A stretch of 64,000 nt of DNA from Palsa-504 sp963795795 (GTDB lineage: Bacteria; Actinomycetota; Actinomycetes; Streptosporangiales; Streptosporangiaceae): assembly GCA_963795795.1 (NCBI GenBank), contig CAWCJS010000006.1, forward strand, positions 1 through 64,000. Reading direction: 5' to 3'. Position 1 is the first letter of the stretch. Each line of letters starts with the position of its first letter. This document shows, in pieces, positions 40,937 through 49,828 of this stretch. Under the pieces are notes generated by a model that ran no database searches, was not told where the DNA came from, and saw only the letters and a list, made by a program, of their open reading frames with translations. Made by a program: the position numbers and the translations under genes.

Positions 40937-43765
40937 TTACCAGCGGCTCTCGTCTGCGGTGCTTTCGTGTGCTGTGGTTGGTGTGCCGACGCGGGCGATG
41001 ACGTCGCGTAGCTGGTGGCGGCTGGCTACCCCGAGTTTGGGATAGGACCGGTACAGGTGCGAGCTGACCGTCCGCGGGGAAAGGAACAGCCGGTCGCCGA
41101 TCTCGCGGTCGGTCAGGCCGTCGCTGGCCAGCCGAACGATCTGGCGCTGCTGAGGGGTTAGCTCCTCAAGGGCGTCGAGTTCGCCGGCCGCGCCGGCGAC
41201 GGTCACCCCGGACGCTCGCAGCTCGGCCTGCGCCCGCTGCGCCCAGGACCGGGCACCCAGTCGCCGGAAGGTGCCCAGGGCCTGGGTCAGGACGGGTTTG
41301 GCGTCGTTGATCCGGCGGCGCCGCCGCAGCCATTCGGCGTAGTCGAGGCGGAGCTGGGCCCGCTCGAAGGGCCACTGGTCCCCGGCGGGGTCGGCGAGCG
41401 CCTTGTCGAAGTGGGCTTCGGCGTCGTCCGGGTTGGCGAGGATGCCGCGGGCCCGGGCGATGAGCTGCTCGAGCCGGGCCGAGGCCTTGCCGTCGAGGCG
41501 GCCGAGCGCGTCCTCGATGACGTCGGATCCTTCCATCCGCCGGTCGGCGCGGACCGCGGCGGCGGCCAGATCTGCCACCCCTAGGTAGGAGGCGTAGTTG
41601 TGCAAGGGCGTGCCGTCCTCGCCGAACAGCCCGCGGAGCTGGGTGAACGCTTGGAGGTAACTGCCGTCGGCGAGAGCCGCGACGCCGAGGGCACGCCTGG
41701 CCCGAGCGGCCACCAGCCCGCACTCGGCCGGATCGACGGTGGCGAGCGCCCTGGCCGCATGCTCGCGTGCCGCGTCGGAGTCGGCGCGCAGGGCCAGGAC
41801 GGTGGCGGTGATCACGTCGGCGGACGCGGCAATGAGTTCCATCTGGTTCGCCTCGGCGAGGCTGGCGGCCTCGGCGGCCACGTCGAGCGCCTCGTCCCAG
41901 CGCCCGGTGTCGATGTAGGCCCACCCGAGCACGTTCAGGGTTCCGCCGCTGGTGCCCCGTACGCCGGGAGCCCGCAGCCGCTGCATGGCGTCTTGCAGCA
42001 AGCGGATCGCCAGGTCGGATTCGTCCAGGAGCCATGCGGCGGAAGCTATCCGCCACAAAGAGGGCTCTTCGATGGGCGAGCCGACGATCTTGCGCAGCTG
42101 CGGGAGGAGCTGGTTCCTGCTGCCGATCGGGTCGGCGCTGGCGCCTATCCAGAGCTTCATCGCGTTGACATCAAGGCCCGGGGCCCGGCCCGGGGGCGGC
42201 GGACCTTGGCGTTCCAGCAGGTCGAGGGCGCGGCTGACGGCCTGGCGGCTGGCGGGCAGTCCGGACTGGTAGGCGACGGTGGCGGCACTGCCGAGGGCGT
42301 CCCAGGCGAGGGCGGGCAGGTCACGCGATGCCTCTTCGGCGACAGAGAGGAGCGCCGGGAGCGCGGCGGAGCGCCGGCCCGACCAGGCCAGCGCCCAGCC
42401 GGCGTCGTGACGGGCGGTCAGCCGCAGTTCCGGGTCCGCCGTGACGGCGAGCGCCCGGGTGGCGAGATCTTGCACCCAGTCCCCCTGGCCGGTGGAAACG
42501 GCGGCCGACGCGGCCGCTACCAGCCTGCGGGCCTGGTCCTCGGGGTCGGGGCTGAGTTCGGCCGCGCGTTCCATGGCCAGCGCCGCCGCGGCCGCACCGC
42601 CGCGGCGCTGCGCCTGGGCCGCGGTGGCCTCCAGCAGCGCAGCTACCTGCTCGTCGGGCCGCAGGGCCGCGGCGGCCAGGTGCCAGGCTCGCCGGTCCGG
42701 CTGGTCGTGCAGGGCGCTGGCTAGCTCACGGTGCGCCGCGGCACGCTGCGCGAAGGGTGCGGAGTGGTAGATGGCGGAGCGGACCAGGGGGTGGGAGAAG
42801 TGCAGGCCGGCCCGGTCTACCTTGACCAAGCCCAGCTGCTCGGCCGGCGCGAGGGCTCGCGCATCTGGCCCGGCGCCGTGGCTGGCGGCTGCGTTCAGGT
42901 CCGGGCCGTCGGCTACCGCGGCCAGCAGCAGGGCGGCTTGCGTCTGCTCGGGCAAGGCGGCGAACCGGGAGGCCAGCACGGCGGTCAGCCGGTCGGTGAG
43001 GGGCAGCGGCTCGGCGGCCCAGCGGCGGCTGGCCGCGGGATCGTCGGCGATCACCTTGGCCAGCTCGATTAGCGCCATCGGATTACCGGCCGCCTGGGCC
43101 AGCACCTGCGCACGCGCCCGCCCGCGGGGCGGGCGCGGCTGTCTATCCAGAAGGAGGCCGGCCTCCGCCGCGGACAGCGGCTCCAGATGCAGCTCGGGAA
43201 AACCGCGGTCAAAGCCGGGGGGCGGGGCCTGCCCCCGGGCACCCACCAGCAGCACCACCTGCTCAGCGTCCAGCCGGCTGCCGACGAAGGCCAGCACGTC
43301 CAGCGAGCTGCGGTCCAGCCAGTGCGCATCATCGGCCAGGACCACGACCGGAGACCGCTCAGACAGATCCGACAGCAGCGTCAACACCGCCACCCCGGTC
43401 AGCAGCCGGTCCGCGGCACCCGGGTCAGCAAGACCCAGTGCCCCCAGCAGGGCCCGGGCCAGCAGGCCGGGCAACTCCGCCGCGGCTGGCAGCACCGGGC
43501 GCAGGAGCTGGTGCAGCCCGGCGAACGCGAGTCTGGACTCCGATTCCCGGCCGGTGACCGACAGCACCCGCATCCCCGCCAGCCGGGCCCGGTCGGCGGC
43601 GTCCGCCAGCAGCACGGTCTTGCCCATCCCTGCGTCCCCGGTGACCAGCAGCACCTGGCTCGCCGACGGGGCCGGATCCACCAGCCCGCGCAGCCGGGCC
43701 AGCCCGGCATCCCGGCCGACGATCAACGCGGGCTGCTCTGCGGCGAGCTCACCGGGTCCTGGCAT
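40937..43765 (-). CDS. LAL-type LuxR regulator with AAA ATPase domain
   Basis: 942 residues from ATG 43765 (AGAGGA upstream); the frame continues farther upstream only antisense to the ISKra4 remnant, so that extension is rejected. Walker A is GDAGMGKT, Walker B VVVLADDAHWLD. A long TPR-like region follows, then a GerE helix-turn-helix at the end (LTPQQRQIVRLASDGLTDRE, then RTVSSHLYRSYPKLG). It is the only regulator among five promoters sharing GTGCAGT-N8-GGATACC and is the best candidate to bind them. Copy E lies ~90 bases upstream, oriented away from it, so autoregulation is also possible. Confidence 0.9.
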   Translation of the reverse strand: MPGPGELAAEQPALIVGRDAGLARLRGLVDPAPSASQVLLVTGDAGMGKTVLLADAADRARLAGMRVLSVTGRESESRLAFAGLHQLLRPVLPAAAELPGLLARALLGALGLADPGAADRLLTGVAVLTLLSDLSERSPVVVLADDAHWLDRSSLDVLAFVGSRLDAEQVVLLVGARGQAPPPGFDRGFPELHLEPLSAAEAGLLLDRQPRPPRGRARAQVLAQAAGNPMALIELAKVIADDPAASRRWAAEPLPLTDRLTAVLASRFAALPEQTQAALLLAAVADGPDLNAAASHGAGPDARALAPAEQLGLVKVDRAGLHFSHPLVRSAIYHSAPFAQRAAAHRELASALHDQPDRRAWHLAAAALRPDEQVAALLEATAAQAQRRGGAAAAALAMERAAELSPDPEDQARRLVAAASAAVSTGQGDWVQDLATRALAVTADPELRLTARHDAGWALAWSGRRSAALPALLSVAEEASRDLPALAWDALGSAATVAYQSGLPASRQAVSRALDLLERQGPPPPGRAPGLDVNAMKLWIGASADPIGSRNQLLPQLRKIVGSPIEEPSLWRIASAAWLLDESDLAIRLLQDAMQRLRAPGVRGTSGGTLNVLGWAYIDTGRWDEALDVAAEAASLAEANQMELIAASADVITATVLALRADSDAAREHAARALATVDPAECGLVAARARRALGVAALADGSYLQAFTQLRGLFGEDGTPLHNYASYLGVADLAAAAVRADRRMEGSDVIEDALGRLDGKASARLEQLIARARGILANPDDAEAHFDKALADPAGDQWPFERAQLRLDYAEWLRRRRRINDAKPVLTQALGTFRRLGARSWAQRAQAELRASGVTVAGAAGELDALEELTPQQRQIVRLASDGLTDREIGDRLFLSPRTVSSHLYRSYPKLGVASRHQLRDVIARVGTPTTAHESTADESRW

Positions 43766-43851
43766 GGCCTGTCCTCTCGGCCAGTACGTCTGGTCAACGC
43801 CATCCCCAGGGCCAACAGCGACCGCGGCCCCGGCATGCCCGCAGCCGCAAA

Positions 43852-43899
43852 GTGCAGTCACACCACGGATACCGCCCCGGACCGGCTCGCAGCCACAGT
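43852..43899 (+). promoter_or_regulatory. composite promoter copy E
   Basis: Plus strand reads GTGCAGT, CACACCAC, GGATACC, 20 bases, then CACAGT. The plus-strand gene it would serve, the haloperoxidase-like hydrolase at 45094, is now more than 1.1 kb away, with a decayed ISKra4 element between. Confidence 0.7.
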
Positions 43900-43939
43900 G
43901 GTGAGCGGGCCAGGCATTACCGCTGGGAGCACCGACTAA

Positions 43940-45077
43940 AGCGCTTCCGCGGAGATCGCCGCCGCGGAGGTAGGCAAGCTGGCTGCGCTGGCCGCCGGCC
44001 TGCTTGGCACCGGGAGCGGGCTCGGCGTGCTGGAGCAGGCGATGCGGACCGCGCTGACCGCGGCCGGAGCCCGGCTGCTGGAGGCCGTCCTGGCCGGCGA
44101 CGCTGACGGGTACGCCGGCCCGCACGCCAAGTGCGGCGCCGGCCACCAGGCCAGCTACGCGGGCTGCCGGTCCAAGACGGTCCGCACGGTACTCGGCCCG
44201 GTGCAGGTGATGCGGGCCTGGTATCACTGCCGGGACTGCAAGCGCGGCTTCGCGCCGCGGGATGACCAGCTCGGGGTGGCCGGGACGCCGCTGTCGCCGG
44301 GCCTGCGCGAGATGATCGCCCGGGCCGGCGCGGAGGTCCCCTTCGGCAAGGCCGCCGCGCTGCTGGCCGACCTGGCCGGGGTCGCAGTGAGCGCCAGGAC
44401 AATCGAGCGGTCCGCCGAGGCATCCGGCGCGGCCGCGCGGGCGGCCGGCGCCGCAGAGGCCGCCGCGATCCGCGCCCGCACGATCCGCCCGCTGCCCCCG
44501 CCCGAGCCGGTCCCGGACATGCTGTATGTCGAGGTGGACGGCACCGGCGTCCCGGTCCGCCGCAGCGAAACCGAAGGCCGCAAGGGAAAGGCCGATGACG
44601 GCAGCGCCCGCACCCGCGAGATCAAGCTGGCCCGCCTGTTCACCGTCTCCGCCTCGATGACGACGGCTATCCGGTGATGGACCCGGGCTCCTCCAGCTAC
44701 GTGGCCACCTTCGACGGCAAGGACGCCCTCGCCGACCTGGTGGAAGCCGAGTACCTGCGCCGCGGCGGCGACCACTTCCGCCAGGTCGTCGCCATCGGCG
44801 ACGGCGCCGCCTGGATCTGGGCCATGGCCGGAAAGCTCTACCCGCACGCCACCCACATCACCGACCTCTACCACGCCCGCGAGCACCTGCACGACCTCGC
44901 GGACCACCTGGCCTTCATCACCCCCGACCCGCCCGATGGCTGGAAGACCGCAGCGCCGAACTCGACGCCGGGAACATCCAGGCGATCATCCAGGCCGCCA
45001 GCCAGTACCCGCTCACCGGCATCAAAGCCAGCGAACTGGCCACCAAGCTGGGCTACTTCGAGCACAACGCCCACCGA
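43940..45077 (+). pseudogene. ISKra4-family transposase remnant
   Basis: The frame starts without an initiation codon after a TAA, reads CGAGHQASYAGCRSKTVRTV then LGPVQVMRAWYHCRDCKRGF and DMLYVEVDGTGVPVRRSETE. A frame change near 44656 leads to DDDGYPVMDPGSSSYVATFD and VVAIGDGAAWIWAMAGKLYP, then DLYHAREHLHDLADHL. A second change near 44940 gives ELDAGNIQAIIQAASQYPLT and LGYFEHNAHR, where homology stops. Both ends are missing. It interrupts promoter copy E and its hydrolase. Confidence 0.8.
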
Positions 45078-45093
45078 GACGATGAGGACCGCG

Positions 45094-45933
45094 ATGCCTT
45101 TTGTCACTGTCGGGCGGGAGAATTCAGCCGCCATCCGGATCTACTACGAGGATCACGGATCCGGTTCTCCCGTCGTGCTGGTGCACGGCTACGCCCTGAA
45201 CGGACACTCGTGGGAAAAGCAGGAGGCCGCCCTTCTGGCCGCCGGGCACCGCGTGATCACCTACGACCGGCGAGGCTGTGGCGCCTCGAGCCGGCCCAGC
45301 ATCGGATACGACTTCGACACGCTAGCCGGCGATCTTCATGTCCTGCTCAGCCAGCTTGACCTGCGCGACGTGGTACTGGCCGGGTTCGCCATGGGCACCG
45401 GTGAGGTGACCCGCTACCTCGCAATTCACGGCTCAGGGCGGGTCACGGCGGCTGTGCTCGTCGCACCGCTGCCGCCGTTCCTGCTCAAGACGGACGACAA
45501 TCCCGACGGCATCGACCGGCGCGTCATCGACGGCCTGACGGCGCGTATCGCCACTGACCGGCCGGCCGCGATGAAGGACTTCCTGGACCGCTCCTACAAC
45601 ATCGATCTGCTGGGCGGCAGCCGGGTCAGCGACCAGGCGTGGCAGAACAGCTTCTACGCCGCCATCTCCACTTCAGCCCACGCCGCCCTCCGGTGCGTCA
45701 CCGCCTGCCTGGAAGACTTCCGGGCGGACCTGGCCACGATCAGCGTCCCCGTCCTGGTTATCCAGGGCGACCAGGATCGCGTCCTGCCCTACGAGGTCAC
45801 CGGCAGCAGGCTGCCCGCGCTGCTGAACCACGCGCGCCTCACCCTCATCGCGGGCGCCCCGCACGCCATCATCTGGACCCACGCCGACGAGGTCAACCAG
45901 GCCCTGCTCGACTTCATCGGCCACCCCGGCTGA
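45094..45933 (+). CDS. haloperoxidase-like alpha/beta hydrolase, nucleophile Ser replaced by Ala
   Basis: 279 residues from ATG 45094. It matches non-heme haloperoxidase/perhydrolase-type hydrolases along its length (VVLVHGYALNGHSWEKQ, YDRRGCGASSRPS, PVLVIQGDQDRVLPYE, AGAPHAIIWTHADEVN). The nucleophile elbow, usually GFSMGTGEV, reads GFAMGTGEV: residue 99 is Ala (GCC, 45388-45390). The acid and His remain. It is therefore probably inactive as a Ser hydrolase or acts as a binding protein. It has lost its nearby promoter to the IS insertion. Confidence 0.88.
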   Translation: MPFVTVGRENSAAIRIYYEDHGSGSPVVLVHGYALNGHSWEKQEAALLAAGHRVITYDRRGCGASSRPSIGYDFDTLAGDLHVLLSQLDLRDVVLAGFAMGTGEVTRYLAIHGSGRVTAAVLVAPLPPFLLKTDDNPDGIDRRVIDGLTARIATDRPAAMKDFLDRSYNIDLLGGSRVSDQAWQNSFYAAISTSAHAALRCVTACLEDFRADLATISVPVLVIQGDQDRVLPYEVTGSRLPALLNHARLTLIAGAPHAIIWTHADEVNQALLDFIGHPG

Positions 45934-45946
45934 CCCGGCCGGCGAT

Positions 45947-46312
45947 CTACCCGGCGATCAGGTCGAACTCGTTGCCTTCGATGTCGGCGAAGGTCGTCCA
46001 GCGGATCTCGCCTCGCTCGACGTCGCTGAGCCTGCGGGCGCCCAGGTTCATCAGTCGCTCGGTCTCGGTATCGAAGGCGTCGCTGATGACGTCGAGGTGC
46101 ATGCGGTTCTTGACGGTCTTCGGCTCCGGCACCTGGTTGAACGTGATGCGTGGCCCGCTGGTATCGCCGTCACCGGGAAGCAGGACCGCATGCTCGGGAG
46201 TGGGGTCTTCGGCAACCTGCCGCCCCAGGACATCGGCCCAGAACCGGGCCAGGGCGGCGGCATCGGCGCAGTCAAAGGTGACTGCGAACAGCGCATTGCT
46301 CACGGCTGGCAT
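45947..46312 (-). CDS. VOC-superfamily (glyoxalase-like) protein
   Basis: 121 residues, convergent with the hydrolase. The two babab halves are ALFAVTFDCADAAALARFWA and RMHLDVISDAFDTETERLMN, with WTTFADIEGNEFDLI at the end. This is the single-chain glyoxalase-like type common in actinobacteria. Metal ligands are uncertain; His in RMHLD and Glu in GNEFD are candidates. It lies 40 bases beyond the SDR stop on the same strand, so it is probably co-transcribed with it. Confidence 0.85.
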   Translation of the reverse strand: MPAVSNALFAVTFDCADAAALARFWADVLGRQVAEDPTPEHAVLLPGDGDTSGPRITFNQVPEPKTVKNRMHLDVISDAFDTETERLMNLGARRLSDVERGEIRWTTFADIEGNEFDLIAG

Positions 46313-46352
46313 CTCCTGTCACGAGTCGGCGGTCGCTATCCGGCAGCCGGGG

Positions 46353-47102
46353 TTAGATGGCGGTGCGGCCGCCGTCGGCGGCGATGACCGCGCCGGTAAT
46401 GTAGCTGGCCTTCGGGGAGGCAAGGAAGGCGATCACGCTGGCGATCTCGCCGGGCTGGGCGGCCCGGGCCAGCAGGGTCGTGGCGCCCAGTGCCTCGATG
46501 CGATCGCGGGCGGCTCCGCTGGTCAGGACCGGCCCGGCAGCGATGGCATTGACCCGGACCCCCGAGGGACTGAACTCGGCCGCCCAGGAACGGGTCATCG
46601 CCGCCAGGGTCGCCTTGGTGGCACTGTAGGCAGCCCCGCCGGCCAGGCCGATCTGGCCGGCCATGCTCCCGAGGCTGATGATGCTCCCGCTTCCCCGGGC
46701 GGCCATCTTCGGGCCCAGCGCGGCGACCAGGAAGTACGCCGACCGCACGTTGGCCGCGAAGAGCCGGTCGAAGGTCGCCACGTCCAGTTCCGCGGTCGGC
46801 CCGAACCAGGAGAACCCGGCGTTGTTGACCAGCACGTCGACCGGGCCCGCCTGCTCGACGAGGTAATTCACCTGGGCCGGGTCGGTGAGGTCAGCCGCCA
46901 CGAAGCGGGCCTTGCCGCGCGCCGCTGTTATCGCATCGGCCACCGCGGAGCCGCGGTCGGCGTCCCGCCCGTGCACGACGATCTCGGCGCCCCGGCGGCC
47001 GAGCTCTTCGGCCGCGGCCCGGCCGATACCCGAGGTGGCCCCGGTAACCAGCGCGCTGAGGCCCTCGAGGTCCCGCTGGTCGTTCATCCCTGGAACGTTC
47101 AT
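46353..47102 (-). CDS. short-chain dehydrogenase/reductase
   Basis: 249 residues; ATG 47102 is preferred to upstream in-frame codons, which fall inside the promoter motif. The cofactor loop is TGATSGIG, then LVNNAGFS, the catalytic Ser in IISLGSMAGQ and AAYSATKATL (YxxxK). VRVNAIAAGPV is typical of classical SDRs. Substrate unknown. Composite promoter copy C lies 35-80 bases upstream and faces it; the gene is divergent from the hydrolase at 47380. Confidence 0.9.
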   Translation of the reverse strand: MNVPGMNDQRDLEGLSALVTGATSGIGRAAAEELGRRGAEIVVHGRDADRGSAVADAITAARGKARFVAADLTDPAQVNYLVEQAGPVDVLVNNAGFSWFGPTAELDVATFDRLFAANVRSAYFLVAALGPKMAARGSGSIISLGSMAGQIGLAGGAAYSATKATLAAMTRSWAAEFSPSGVRVNAIAAGPVLTSGAARDRIEALGATTLLARAAQPGEIASVIAFLASPKASYITGAVIAADGGRTAI

Positions 47103-47135
47103 CTCGGGGTCCCTTCGCGATCGTGTCTTGTGGCC

Positions 47136-47183
47136 ATTGTGCGGAGCAAGGCCGCAGCCGGGGTATCCGTAGCCTGACTGCAC
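47136..47183 (-). promoter_or_regulatory. composite promoter copy C
   Basis: Minus strand reads GTGCAGT, CAGGCTAC, GGATACC, 20 bases, then CACAAT, facing the SDR gene. It is paired back to back with copy D across the dyad at 47222-47259. Confidence 0.75.
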
Positions 47184-47221
47184 CTTGCGGGCTCGCCGGG
47201 TTCCCGGAATGTGTCACCACC

Positions 47222-47259
47222 GGCCGTTCGGATAAAAGAAATTGATTTTCCGAACGGCC
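47222..47259. repeat. inverted repeat between divergent promoters
   Basis: GGCCGTTCGGA (47222-47232) and TCCGAACGGCC (47249-47259) are perfect 11-base arms around an AT-rich 16-base loop. As it lies between two divergent promoters (copies C and D), a protein-binding or structural role is more likely than termination. Confidence 0.6.
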
Positions 47260-47286
47260 CGTGGTTCTTCTTCTCGCTTATCCGAA

Positions 47287-47334
47287 GTGCAGTAGCGCTG
47301 CGGATACCGTCCCACCGGGGCCGGAAGGCATAGT
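47287..47334 (+). promoter_or_regulatory. composite promoter copy D
   Basis: Plus strand reads GTGCAGT, AGCGCTGC, GGATACC, 20 bases, then CATAGT, 45 bases before the hydrolase ATG at 47380. Confidence 0.75.
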
Positions 47335-47379
47335 CGGATCTGCTCGGTCATCTGGAAACGACCACGAAGGGATCCCGAG

Positions 47380-48081
47380 ATGAATGCCCGACCGAATATC
47401 GTCCTCATCCATGGCGCATGGGCCGAAGGCTCCTGCTGGAGCGGCGTCATCGAGCGCCTGCAGGCCGACGGCTACCACGTCACCGCACCCCAGTTCCCGT
47501 TGACCGCACTGGCCGATGACGTGGCCCGGCTGCGCCAGGTGCTGGACCTGCAGGACGGCCCCGCCATCGTCGCCGGGCACTCCTACGGCGGCCAGGTCAT
47601 GACCGCTCTGGGCGCGGGTGCCCCGAACGTCGCCGGCCTGGTGTACATCGCCGCGTTCGGGCTTGACCAGGGTGAATCGCTGGGCGGGCTGCTGGCGCAG
47701 GGACCGGTGACCCCGGCGCTGGCGCACCTGTTCACCGACGAGCGGGGCTTCGGCTGGCTGTCCGAAGACGACTTCGTCCATCATTTCGCCGCCGATGTCG
47801 ATCCGGTCCAGGCCAAGGTGATGTACGCCGTGCAGCAGCCGCTGGCCATGTCCGCCTTCGGGGACGTCATGGGCGTCCCGGCCTGGAAGACGCTGCCGTC
47901 CTGGTACCTGGTGGCCGCCGACGATGAGGCGCTCCCGCCTGAGGCCGAGCGGCAGTTCGCCGCCCGGATGGGCGCCGCCACCGTCGAGATCCCGTCCAGC
48001 CACGTCGCGATGGTCTCCCACCCCGGCGAGGTAGCCCGGCTCATCGAGACGGCGGCCGAGGCCGTGCTGGCCACGAGCTAG
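47380..48081 (+). CDS. alpha/beta hydrolase
   Basis: 233 residues. LIHGAWAEGSCWSGVIERLQ gives the oxyanion region, VAGHSYGGQVM the nucleophile, and SSHVAMVSHP the His; the acid is likely in AADDEALP. The same compact family as 16408 and 39643. Composite promoter copy D precedes it. AAGGGATCCCGAG before the ATG is a fair ribosome-binding site. Confidence 0.9.
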   Translation: MNARPNIVLIHGAWAEGSCWSGVIERLQADGYHVTAPQFPLTALADDVARLRQVLDLQDGPAIVAGHSYGGQVMTALGAGAPNVAGLVYIAAFGLDQGESLGGLLAQGPVTPALAHLFTDERGFGWLSEDDFVHHFAADVDPVQAKVMYAVQQPLAMSAFGDVMGVPAWKTLPSWYLVAADDEALPPEAERQFAARMGAATVEIPSSHVAMVSHPGEVARLIETAAEAVLATS

Positions 48082-48249
48082 ACCGTCTAGGGAACCCGTG
48101 ATGACCCTGTCGGCACCCAGACGAGCCGCGAACGCGCGAGCGGCAACGCCGAACGGCACCGACTACCCGGAATGAGGGCCGCAGGGGTGGCAACCGCACA
48201 CTTCGGCCTACACCACCTGGGACGGTGAGCCGGTCAGCCGTGACCGGCC

Positions 48250-49125
48250 TCACGGCGCCACTGTCGTCGTTGGCAGCGCGGCGGCGATTGCGTCTGTGAG
48301 CGGGGTGGTGGGCCGCCCGAGCAGGCGGCGCAAGTCGCCGCTATCGGTGCGCAGCTCGCCGCGGCGCAGTCCCTGGTCGGCGTCGGCGAGTATTTCCGCA
48401 TACGGGATCGGCACGCCGTTGTGTGCTAGCGCGCGGGCGTAGTCCATCTCGGGCAGGTCGGCGTAGCGCACGTGGGTTCCGGACTGCGCGCTGATCTCGG
48501 CGGCGAGTTCCGCGAGGGTGAAGGCTGTGTCCCCGCCGAGTTCGTATGCCTGGTTGGCGTGCCCGTCGGCGGTGAGGACCGCGGCCGCCGCCTGAGCGTA
48601 GTCGCCGCGGGTGGCGGCGCTCACCCGGCCGTCACCTGCGCTGCCGAAGATCGCGCCCTGGTCCAGGACGGCCGGGAGGCGCGCCGTGTAGTTCTCGATA
48701 TACCAGCTGTTGCGCAGCAGCACGAACGGCAGGCCGCTCTGCGTCAGGAGTGCCTCGCTGGCTTGGTGGTCCGCGGCCATCCGCAGCGTGCTCCCGGGGG
48801 CGTTCACGATGCTGGTGTAGGCGAGCAGGCTGACTCCGGTGCGCTGGGCGGCTTCGATCACGTTGCGGTGCTGTTCTACCCGGATCCCGGGGTCGCTGCC
48901 GGAGACTAGCAGCAGGCGGTTCGCTCCTTTGAATGCCGCTCGCAGTGAGGCGGGATCGGCGTAGTCGGCAGCGCGCACGGTCACACCGCGGTCGGCGAGG
49001 TCCTTCAGCCGCCCGGTGCGGCGCCCGGTGGCGACGATCTCGCGCGCGGGCACGCCGCGCTCTAGCAGGCTCTCGACGGCTAGACGGCCGAATTGCCCAG
49101 TCGCGCCCGTGACTATCAGGGACAT
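48250..49125 (-). CDS. NmrA-like NAD(P)H:quinone oxidoreductase (QorB type)
   Basis: 291 residues. MSLIVTGATGQFGRLAVESL is the cofactor fold; LLAYTSIVNAPGSTLRMAAD then FVLLRNSWYIENYTA are typical of the QorB/NmrA group, which reduces quinones. DTAFTLAELAAEISAQSG matches the C-terminal part. It is divergent from an HxlR regulator, the known QorB-QorR-type arrangement, and probably repressed by it. Confidence 0.88.
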   Translation of the reverse strand: MSLIVTGATGQFGRLAVESLLERGVPAREIVATGRRTGRLKDLADRGVTVRAADYADPASLRAAFKGANRLLLVSGSDPGIRVEQHRNVIEAAQRTGVSLLAYTSIVNAPGSTLRMAADHQASEALLTQSGLPFVLLRNSWYIENYTARLPAVLDQGAIFGSAGDGRVSAATRGDYAQAAAAVLTADGHANQAYELGGDTAFTLAELAAEISAQSGTHVRYADLPEMDYARALAHNGVPIPYAEILADADQGLRRGELRTDSGDLRRLLGRPTTPLTDAIAAALPTTTVAP

Positions 49126-49188
49126 GGGTGGCTCCTTTCCGGATCTCCCCGGTCAACCAGCCGCCCTCGTTAACCATTTCCTATCGTC

Positions 49189-49212
49189 TGTACGCACTAT
49201 AAAGTAATGTAC
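49189..49212. promoter_or_regulatory. probable HxlR operator
   Basis: TGTAC repeats at 49189-49193 and 49208-49212 flank an AT-rich stretch containing TATAAAG in the 91-base gap between divergent QorB and HxlR genes. The position and composition suit the autoregulatory site, though the dyad is short. Confidence 0.45.
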
Positions 49213-49216
49213 TAAC

Positions 49217-49594
49217 ATGAAGGAAAGTATCGAGGCCAGGGGTCACATCCTGACCGGCCGGCCCGGCAACGTGTTCGTGCCGAACTGCCCCAGCCGCGTG
49301 CTCCTTGATCATGTGACCAGTCGCTGGGGCGTGCTGGTGCTGGTCGCGCTGTCAGAGGGCACGATGCGCTGGAGCCAGATCCGGCGGCGGCTTCAGGGCG
49401 TTACCGAGAAGATGCTCGCCCAGACCTTGCACACCCTCGAGGCCGACGGGCTGGTCCTCCGCGAAGCTCATCCGGTGATCCCGCCCCGAGTGGACTACAC
49501 CCTCAGCAGCCGGGGGCGCGAGGCGGCCGCGCTGCTCCTGCCCCTTGTCGAGTGGGTAACAGTCAACACTCCCGATGCGACCGAAGCCAGCTAG
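49217..49594 (+). CDS. HxlR-family regulator
   Basis: 125 residues. CPSRVLLDHVTSRWGVLVLV then RWSQIRRRLQGVTEKMLAQT and HTLEADGLVLREAHP is the HxlR winged helix with its conserved N-terminal Cys (PNC), the redox or electrophile sensor in some members. It should repress the divergent quinone oxidoreductase and itself. The ATG lies five bases after the TGTAC element. Confidence 0.9.
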   Translation: MKESIEARGHILTGRPGNVFVPNCPSRVLLDHVTSRWGVLVLVALSEGTMRWSQIRRRLQGVTEKMLAQTLHTLEADGLVLREAHPVIPPRVDYTLSSRGREAAALLLPLVEWVTVNTPDATEAS

Positions 49595-49828
49595 CTGACC
49601 GGCAAGCAGGTGACCCGGTGCCGCGCATCTTCGTCCCGGAACCGCTCGGCGTCGTCCGCGCGGCACGGCCACGTCGTTCCGGCGCAGCCGACGACTTCAG
49701 TCACGAGAACTGGACGGGGCCCTTGGGCGGGGAGGGGCTAGCAGGCTGAGGATCTCGGCGATCATGGCGCCGTGGGCGGTGCGCTGCCGGGTCATCGGCT
49801 AACCAGGGCGGCGCATCGCAACGCGGGG

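Noticed and set aside
43766..44227. N-terminal extension of the LAL regulator
   Set aside because: It is antisense to the ISKra4 remnant and unlike any regulator; ATG 43765 has a ribosome-binding site.
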